A stretch of 64,000 bases of DNA. It comes from Periconia sp. R9002 (lineage: Eukaryota; Ascomycota; Dothideomycetes; Pleosporales; Periconiaceae). The translations under genes were made by a program, and so were the position numbers. Positions 56,371-64,000 of this stretch are shown piece by piece; position 1 is the first letter of the stretch, and every line of letters starts with the position of its first letter. A model generated the notes under the pieces. That model made no database searches. It worked only from the letters and a program-made list of their open reading frames with translations, and was not told the origin of the DNA. The stretch covers positions 1 through 64,000 of the forward strand of contig JAMAHW010000021.1 of assembly GCA_023627715.1 (NCBI GenBank), given 5' to 3'.

Positions 56371-58618
56371 ATGGTAGACCCAGCAGTGGCTTCGGCTCCA
56401 CCCATGAGACCCAAAGGGAGAGAGAAGCCTCAATTATCATGCAATTTTTGCAGAAAGAGAAAGTGCGTGCATATATGTCCAGATTTCTTAGCTTGCACGA
56501 ATTAACGATGGAATCAGGTTACGCTGTGACCGCAAGAATCCATGCAACAGTTGCACTAGATTAGGACAGGCCCCGAAATGCAACTATCCTCTTCCTCAGT
56601 CATCTCGTAATTCAAGCACCAGACCCATTGAGCCGAGTCTCAAGAACACACTCCACGAAAGACTTAGTCATCTGGAAGTTCTCGTTCACTCTCTGTCGGG
56701 ACAACCGCTGGAGACTACTGCCAGTCACAAACCAGCTGGCCCCTTGTCTTCCGACCCTATAGGAGTTGCCGATGCCACGGATCGTCTTATGCACAGCTTT
56801 GGCCGCTTGGATATACACCCCCAAAACTCTACATACGTCGAGAGCCAGCATTGGAAGGCCATCCTAAGTGACATTAGCGAGCTGAAGATCCTGGTACGGG
56901 ACCATGACGACAATGACTTCGAAAGCCAGGAAGATCCATTGCAAACCGTTCGTGGAGCTGACTTGTTCCTCTTGCCGATGCCCCGAATCACCAAGATGGA
57001 GATTCTGGGCCATATACCTGCGCGAATCGTGGTAGACGGCATGGTTGCTAGATATTTCGCTTCAGCAGACATGCCTTTTACTCTCGTCATTCATCGCCGG
57101 GTATTTATGAAGCAGCTGCAGAAGTTCTGGGTGGATCCAATGGGTACCTCATTGATGTGGATCACTATACTTTTTGGCATGATGTTTCTTGTTTCATACG
57201 CTGCGCTGATTCCTGATGTGGGATCCTCCCTGCAAGATGAGGCATCTACAGCGGAGTATCAGAAGCTTATGGTAACAGCACGAGAAATGATGATCCAATG
57301 TCTTCGGTTAGGAGATTACATGAAGGGTTCGCCGCATACGATTGAAGCATTGCTCTTTTTCCTCCAGAGCGAGTACGCTCAGGGGGAGAACACGCAACAT
57401 GGATGCTGGCAACTCGTCGGCGTCATCATCCGCATGGCGCTCAAGATGGGGTATCACCGCGACGGTTCCCACTTCCCCGAAGTCTCGGTCTTCGGTGCAG
57501 AGTTGCGTCGAAGGGCCTGGTACATCCTCATACAGTTCGACATCGCCTCGGCGTCTCAAGTCGGTCTGCCACGCATGATAAAAGAGACGCAGTGCGATAC
57601 TGCAAAGCCGCGCAATCTGTTAGATGCCGACTTCGACGATACGTCGACGGTATTACCGCCTGAGCGGCCACAAACTCAGCACACACTCGCTCAGTTCCTT
57701 GTTTACAAAACCAGAATCGTGTCCGTGTACGGAAAGATCTGCGACTTTACAACGTCCTCCCGATACCACGATTACGACGAAGCAATGTCACTAAATCAAT
57801 CCCTAAAAACCGCCTACTCCCAAATCCCCCCCATCCTCGAACTAAAACCCATGTCCGAATCCACCACAGACGGAGCCGACCTCGTCACGCGACGGGTCTA
57901 CCTGGCGATGAGTTTCCACCACGCGCAGATCACCCTGCACCGCAAATTCATGATCGCAGCAAAGGTCCACAAGAAATACCTCCCATCACACGACCTCTGC
58001 ATCACTGCAGCGCTAGACCTTTTACATCTTCAGTCCGAGTTGTTCGAACAGTGTCAACCCAGCCACATCCTCTTCGAAAACCGGTGGAAGATCCTGACGT
58101 TAACCCAGGGTCAGTTTTTACTTGCCACGATGGTGCTCTGCTTCACTCTCGACGACGATATGAAGCGGAAACAGCGGGGAACAGTGTATTTGGCGTCACA
58201 AGACTTGCATCGAAGAATTGTAGCAGCCCTTAGTTCTTCACTGCCTAATTGGACTCAACAGCCGCTGAGTTCAAAAGATGCAAGAGCTTCAGTTAAAGCT
58301 GTAAATCTCATTCTCCAGAAGTGGCAAGCTTCGATGTTGGAGAGTGCTGATACTGTAACAGCCTCTTACCAAGCCTTTTCTACTACTGCTACTACTACTG
58401 GAGCAGAATCGAGCACTTCGGGGCATGAGAAAGGTGGCTTTCTCCATGGGGAAGGAGGTCATGGCTCAGATGCGACTGCCTTTATCACGGGGTTTGATAC
58501 AGCAGATAATGCATTTGATCTTCATGTAAACACGGATTCTGGGACACTGGAAGAGCTGAGTGAGTTCGTTTGGGGGGAGGAGTTTGATATAGGTGATATA
58601 GGTGACGAGTGGTTGTAA
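56371..58618 (+). CDS. Zn2Cys6 transcription factor with fungal-specific (MHR) domain
   Basis: Exons 56371-56462 and 56518-58618 give 730 aa. The 55-bp intron interrupts the zinc cluster: CNFCRKRK before and LRCDRKNPCNSCTRLGQ plus PKC after, C-x2-C-x6-C-x5-C-x2-C-x7-C. A linker follows, with a heptad-like ERLSHLEVLVHSL dimerisation helix. The fungal-specific transcription factor domain spans about residues 180-600 with GCWQLVGVIIRMALKMGYHR and ELRRRAWYILIQFDIASASQ. The C-terminus is acidic, a likely activation domain. The gene is divergent from the MDR oxidoreductase. No stop or frame break. Confidence 0.9.
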
Positions 58619-59040
58619 ATCGAATAGTATAGTTTTTTAATGAATTTAAAAAAAAATCACAATCTGTGTGTTGGTCTTACGAACACAGCTATCTACATAC
58701 ACCTAAGGGCGTTAGCGCACCTAAGTAGTCTTTACTTGTAAATTTCTATGGTATCGGCGTATCGCCAAACCCCTGCTTTTCGACTTTGAAGCGAGTGAGG
58801 TTGAGGTTAATGCCGCTATGCCACGTTCAGCTAGCGCGACCGAACTCTTGGCAGCGCGGGGCGAACAATATCAGAATTGACTCACGGAAATCCCACCATC
58901 ACGACGACAACCAGGCAAACAAGATACCCGCCCACACGCCGAACCCCTCGAAGATCACATCCCGAGAGGTCTGAAACGAATCGTTCCATCCACCGACTCC
59001 TTACACATCGTCCGGCCCGCGACCCGCGTAAACCGCCGCC
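58619..59040. other. Spacer / eIF2 alpha leader
   Basis: No gene. A short A-run (58649-58656) and the eIF2 alpha leader are present. Confidence 0.5.
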
Positions 59041-60090
59041 ATGTCGCTCACAAACTGCCGCTTCTACGAGGAGAAGTACCCCGAGGTGGAGAGCTTCGTC
59101 ATGGTCAATGTCAAGCAGATCGCCGAGATGGGTGCTTACGTGAAGCTCCTCGAATACGGTACATAGAATCCTCGAAAACCCTCGGATAGAGCAGTGACTT
59201 ACAATTTTGCGTAGACAACATCGATGGCATGATCCTCCTCTCCGAATTGTCTCGACGACGTATCCGATCCATCCAGAAGCTCATCCGCGTCGGTCGCAAC
59301 GAGGTCGTCGTCGTCCTGCGTGTGGACAAGGACAAGGGGTATATCGATCTGTCCAAGCGACGAGTGTCGCCCGAGGATATCGTCAAGTGCGAGGAAAGAT
59401 ACAACAAGTCCAAGATGGTGCACTCCATCATGCGCCACGTCGCCGAGAGGACGGAAACGCCCATCGAGGAACTCTACAAGAATATTGGCTGGCCGTTGAA
59501 CAAGAAATACGGACACTCGATCGATGCGTTCAAGCTCTCCATTACGAACCCGGACGTGTGGAATGATGTCTCGTTCCCTAACGATGTGGTCAAGGAGGAG
59601 TTGCAGTCGTATATTGGCAAGAGGTTGACGCCGCAGCCCACCAAGGTGCGCGCGGATATTGATGGTATGGCATATTGGTCTACAATTCGTTGCTTAGGGT
59701 ATATGCTAATGGGCTGCAGTCACTTGCTTTGGATACGAAGGTATTGACGCCGTTAAGGAGGCGCTTCGCTGTGCCGAGGCCAAGAACACACCCGACAACC
59801 AGGTCAAGGTCAAGCTGGTATCCCCGCCGCTATACGTCCTCACCTCGCAATGTCTCGACAAGACCGTCGGCATAGAGACGCTGGATCAGGCGATTCTAGA
59901 CATCAAAGCAACGATTGAAAAGGCAGGAGGACACCTTAAGGTGGTGGCAGCTCCCCGAGCCACCACAGACAACGATGACGCCGAGCTAGCGGCGCTAATG
60001 GAGAAGAGCCAGCGCGAGAACCAGGAAGTCAGCGGAGACGAAGACGAGAGCACAAGTGACGAGGGTGGTGTCGCTGAGGCGGACGCTTAG
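59041..60090 (+). CDS. SUI2: Translation initiation factor eIF2 subunit alpha
   Basis: Exons 59041-59158, 59215-59664 and 59720-60090 give 312 aa. The protein covers the S1/OB fold ([20 protein letters not shown]), the regulatory loop [13 protein letters not shown] whose Ser52 (Ser51 without Met) is the target of stress kinases such as Gcn2, the helical middle domain, the C-terminal alpha/beta domain ([17 protein letters not shown]) and an acidic tail. It forms the eIF2 complex with beta and gamma and delivers initiator tRNA to the 40S subunit. Full length and highly conserved. A housekeeping anchor for this end of the window. Confidence 0.97.
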
Positions 60091-60599
60091 ACGGTTGGCA
60101 TGTGAAAATAAAGAAGGGAAAAATGCATTTGGCGTTTTGTGTTTTTGAGGGATGAGGTGGTTCACGATGGATGCCTCGCCGACTAGACGATTGTACAACA
60201 ATCCATGACCATGAAATGTCACAATTATCACGTTCCAAAACGATTTTATGGTCCTTCTACACGGATGGATGAATGTTGCATTGATACGGATGTGGGTGGA
60301 GCTTGGACCAGGCGACCAAGCGGGGCTGAATGACGATGCTTGCTTGATAGAAGCTTGGAAGCTACCCTACCAATATCTTGATTCTCTCCCGCACGCCCTT
60401 TTTGTTTTCTCTTTTCGTTCACTTGTGTTACTGTCCGCTCCGGAAATTGTGAATTTTGATTCCCTCACGAGCGCTGCCAATTAACATACCTTATCCGCGC
60501 GATACGAGCCCAGCTTTCTCGGAGGATCAAGATTCGCCATGGTTCGCTGGGGACGGCTTTTCAACACCGACGGCCGCGACAGAAGGCATCATCTGCAAG
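60091..60599. other. Spacer / possible missing 5' exon of the TRP channel gene
   Basis: In the frame of the TRP gene's first exon the DNA is open from about 60456 and encodes an acidic Ser/Pro-rich stretch (YPRDTSPAFSEDQDSPWF). This looks like the N-terminus of Yvc1-type proteins, but has no ATG. An upstream exon could start in this spacer. Confidence 0.4.
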
Positions 60600-62589
60600 A
60601 TGAGTTTCGCTCGCGCAAGTCTCTCATACAATCATTGACCTAATCTGATCCGCTAATAAACCATATGCAGTCCTTCCCACCCGTCGCGACAACCTTCCAG
60701 CGCCTCCAATCTCGCCGAAGGAAGTAACCAAGGTAGCGCTACGTCTCAAGCATCAAATCGAGCAAGTGATCCCTTGCCAGCTAGAAGAAGACATCATCAC
60801 CAAACCGCACAGCCACATCATTACACCCGCCGTGGTGCAGACGGCCAAGGAGGCAGGCGGGAAAGACCACAAGGCATGCGTTGTGTACTGCCTCCTCGTT
60901 GTGCAGAAATGGTTCAAGCGGCAGGCCTTGGTCGAGCTGTGGGATGCCGAGATGCACGACGTGCGCGCTACGGCAGCCGAGCAAATAGCTAAAATCATCA
61001 TCGAGTCTGAGGAGGACAATGATTACTTGATGGAGGAGGTCCTGCTTAAGAGGTACTCGATCCTTGTCAACGGCGAAGCCACGGTACCCGCCAACGCCAT
61101 CGAGCGCGCTGTAGATCTCCACGCGCTCACCGTTATTGGGTCCTCGGGCTACCAGAAGTGCATTTCGTATCTCTGGCGAGGCTGGCTGGTGCAGGACGAC
61201 GAGGACCCAAGCCGCTTCGTGAACTACGAGAACAAGACAAATACGGATTACTGGGCGCACTTGGACCCCGATCGCATGAGGGTGCCGCGGTATCAGAATC
61301 TGGTGCAAATCGCGATATCCATCATCTTCCTCGGTCTGTATACTGCAGCTATCAACACGGTCAACGCGGATGGAGATTTGGATATCGTTGAGGGATTGTT
61401 ATACATCTTCACGCTTGGCTTCATATGCGACGAAGTGTCTAAGCTGTGGAAAGTCGGCCGATACTACATTGGCTTCTGGAACGTCTTCAACACGACCCTG
61501 TACGCCATGCTCACCACCTCCTTCATCCTCCGCCTCGTCGCATACGGCCACGGAAGCGATCTTGATATGCGGAGCCACTACAATAAGCTGAGCTACAACT
61601 TTCTGGCCTTCACGGCACCCATGTTCTGGATGCGGCTCTTGCTTTACCTGGATACGTTCCGCTTTTTCGGCGCCATGCTGGTTGTACTCAAGGTCATGAT
61701 GCGCGAGTCGCTCATCTTTTTCGCGCTGCTGATCGTGGTGCTCGTTGGGTTCCTGCAGGCCTTTATCGGCATGGACCTGAACGAGGATAACCAGATCCAA
61801 GACTCTGGTTTCGTCATCCAAGCCATGCTCAACGCCGTGATGCAGAGCCCCGAGTTCGACGGCTTCGACGTATTCGCGCCTCCCTTCGGCATCGTCCTCT
61901 ACTACATCTTCACCTTCGTCGTCATGGTCATCCTCCTCAACATCCTCATCGCCCTCTACAACTCTGCATACGAAGACATCACCGAAAACGCCATCGACGA
62001 GTACATGGCGCTCTTCTCACAAAAGACAATGCAATTCGTGCGCGCGCCCGACGAAAACGTCTTCATCGCCCCCTTCAACCTCATCGAGATGCTTTTCCTC
62101 ATCCTGCCCTTTGAATGGTGGCTCCCGCAGGAAAAGTACAACCGCCTCAACGACTACGTCATGGGATTCCTCTACTCCCCCTTACTCGTCGTCACCGCCC
62201 TGCTCGAGACGCGCCAGGCGCACAAAGTCCGGTTCAACAGGAAGCGCGGCGAGGACGATGATGACGTGTGCCACGAGTGGGAACAGGTGTTGAGCGAATG
62301 CGACTTTGAGGCTGATGGATGGGATAAAAAGGTCCAGGCTACGAAGCCGAATGTCGAGTTCGATACTGCGGTTCTGGAGGTCAGGAAGTTGAGGGAGGAG
62401 GTGGGTGTGTTGAAGGAGTTGTTGTTGGAGATGAGGGATAAGAGTGGTTGGGGGAGCGATACGCTCAAGGAGAGTCGCTTGTCGTTGGGCGAGGAGGGCG
62501 AGAAGAAGACGGCGTCGGCAAAGGAGGAGGATAATGGTGGTGGTGGTAGCTCTTCTAGTAGCAGCAGTGATGACGGGCCTGCGGCGTAG
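60600..62589 (+). CDS. YVC1: TRP-family vacuolar cation channel (Yvc1/TRPY type)
   Basis: Exons 60600-60618 and 60671-62589 give at least 645 aa. The N-terminal cytosolic region contains LPTRRDNLPAPPISPKEVTK, then EQVIPCQLEEDIITKPHSH and AVDLHALTVIGSSGYQKCI. Six membrane helices lie at roughly residues 195-440, with the pore segment before FAPPFGIVLYYIFTFVVMVI and the gate helix ILLNILIALYNSAYEDI. The C-terminus has an EQVLSECDFEADGW motif, a coiled coil and an acidic Ser-rich tail. Yvc1 releases vacuolar calcium on hyperosmotic or mechanical stimulus. The ATG at 60600 gives only six residues before intron 1, while the frame is open and coding-like upstream to about 60456, so the true start is probably further 5'. 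Confidence 0.93.
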
Positions 62590-63592
62590 GGGTGACGAGT
62601 AGGGCTTGGGTACTTTCCTGCTCCTTTTTTCATACCTTTTTACCCCAATTTCTTCATCTTCCAAGTTGAGTCTATCTGGGGGGCCATTTCTGTATGTAGT
62701 TTCTGCTTAGTCTGCGTTGTTATGCTGCTGCTTCTTTACTCTTCATGTCTGTTTTTTTTCTTTTCTTCTTTCCCACTTTGGCCTGGGAAGAAACGTGAAT
62801 CTATGTAAATTGGTTACCTAGTTAATAGGAAATGGGCGATCCGTCTCCTACGTACGTCGCAACCCAGTCCGCAAATTCCCCCATTTAACTACAAACATAA
62901 TGAAGCAATAGAATTACCATACACAAACCCCCCTAATCCCTCCAATCAACGCAATTCCCTTACATCTCCAATATACAATTGATGCATGGAGTCCCAGCCC
63001 CCTGTCACCCTCAGGCTCCCCGCGCGCGCCGATCTAGATCTAGATTAGCGGCCGATCCCCGTATATGCGCATGGGCATCGTCGCTTCCTTGATTTCACCC
63101 CATCATAACTTCAACCGCACCGAATACAACAACCCCGACTTCCTTCTCTTCTCTTTTCCTTCTTCCTTTCTCGTTATCTTTACCTACCTATCTACATATT
63201 TGTTTCTCGATTCTACACGGCGACGTAATTCTTAATACCTACATACCTACGGTGCATTTTGTGCGGGATTCGCTTTTGCGCGGACTCGGACTCGATTGCG
63301 GCAGTAGCTACGGAGCTACTTATTGGGGGCGAGGACGACACGCGTACGCGACACTGAATTTGAGGGGAAAAGTGGTAGAGTGGTACGTACTGACGGACGG
63401 ACTGGTGGATAAGTGGAGTGAGAGAGGAGACAGAGAGGAGAAAGGGCAAGTGGAAGAAGAGGTGGTGTTGGATCTGAGGAGTGAATTGAGAGTGGATTGA
63501 AGAAAGGGGAAAGGGTGAAAAGGGTGAAGGGACGTACAGAGAAGCATACGGTGGACGAAGAGTCAAGGCTATATTGAGAAGAGAGGGACAAG
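62590..63592. other. Spacer
   Basis: Pyrimidine-rich tracts and a GATCTAGATCTAGAT repeat at 63031-63045. No gene. The 3' end is the leader of the partial gene below. Confidence 0.5.
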
Positions 63593-64000
63593 ATGGCGAC
63601 TCCTAGAGTTGATGTCGCTGCTGTGGGATTGGATCCTGAAGGATACACGGCGCTACGGTTGGTACGTTGACCCTCCTCCACTTTCTCTTTCCTAAGCTAA
63701 CCTGGGGCCTACTTCCAGCAACACTCTACCCCCGAACATCTACACATCACCTCTCGCCGCTTCTTCGTCGGGCCTATACCGGTATGTTGCCTCCGCCACC
63801 CTCCAAGCCATTCTCAAGAAGAGTGGAAACAGCCGGGTGGATAAGAAAGGCACTGACGCGCGCGCGCAATGCGGGGCGAATATAGGAAGGCTGGCTCAGA
63901 ACACATCGTCGCGACTGGTATAAGCACCACTTGCACATCAACTACTCCACGAGAACCGCCAGTTTTACTACGCCGGCCACGACCGACCGCGACCGCCGGA
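63593..64000 (+). CDS. 5' part of a gene leaving the window
   Basis: Exons 63593-63661, 63719-63781 and 63886-64000 (continuing) join in phase 0 with GTACGT and GTATGT donors. The start is MATPRVDVAAVGLDPEGYTA. Exon 2 gives HSTPEHLHITSRRFFVGPIP, and exon 3 begins EGWLRTHRRDWYKHHLHINY. The frame is clean and the style matches conserved cytosolic or membrane proteins, but I cannot name the family from the first about 80 residues. Confidence 0.6.

Overview
The window is nuclear DNA of a filamentous ascomycete (Pezizomycotina). The basis is short introns of about 45-75 bp with GTRNGT donors and CTRAY branch sites, a vacuolar TRP channel of the Yvc1 type, several Zn2Cys6 regulators, a PTH11-type membrane protein, a fungal NACHT NLR-like protein, a GH10 xylanase and a GPI-anchored Ser/Thr-rich wall protein. 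The class within Pezizomycotina cannot be told from this sequence alone. Most genes are split, so exon boundaries were worked out by hand from reading frames and splice sites.

Layout. Bases 1-36,000 look accessory: low gene density, AT-richer spacers, broken or lineage-specific genes. They hold a PTH11-like receptor, a NACHT NLR-like protein, an unusual regulator with its Zn2Cys6 cluster in the middle, three diverged members of one orphan family (10.2-11.5, 13.3-15.2 and 33.9-35.2 kb), a GH10 xylanase, a NADAR-domain gene with an in-frame stop near its start, a small CCCH-finger protein, an ABCG transporter, a small secreted Cys-rich protein, and a damaged ubiquitin-like-domain gene beside a small unknown gene. 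Bases 36,000-40,400 form a compact regulator / MFS exporter / EthD-protein group that resembles part of a secondary-metabolite cluster. A second CCCH-finger gene, paralogous to the first, lies at 41.0-41.6 kb.

Bases 42,900-64,000 are denser and more GC-rich: a secreted or membrane-anchored protein of unknown role, an ankyrin protein, a Tvp38-type Golgi membrane protein, a GPI protein, a divergent oxidoreductase/Zn2Cys6 regulator pair, eIF2 alpha, the Yvc1-like channel, and the 5' end of a gene that leaves the window.

Most notable: two paralogous multi-CCCH mini-proteins that share an intron position; a three-member orphan family; a dispersed repeat of about 100 bp in four copies; a repeated within-exon switch from C-rich to G-rich coding sequence; and the NADAR gene with an early TAA. 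No CRISPR array, rRNA or intact tRNA was found.
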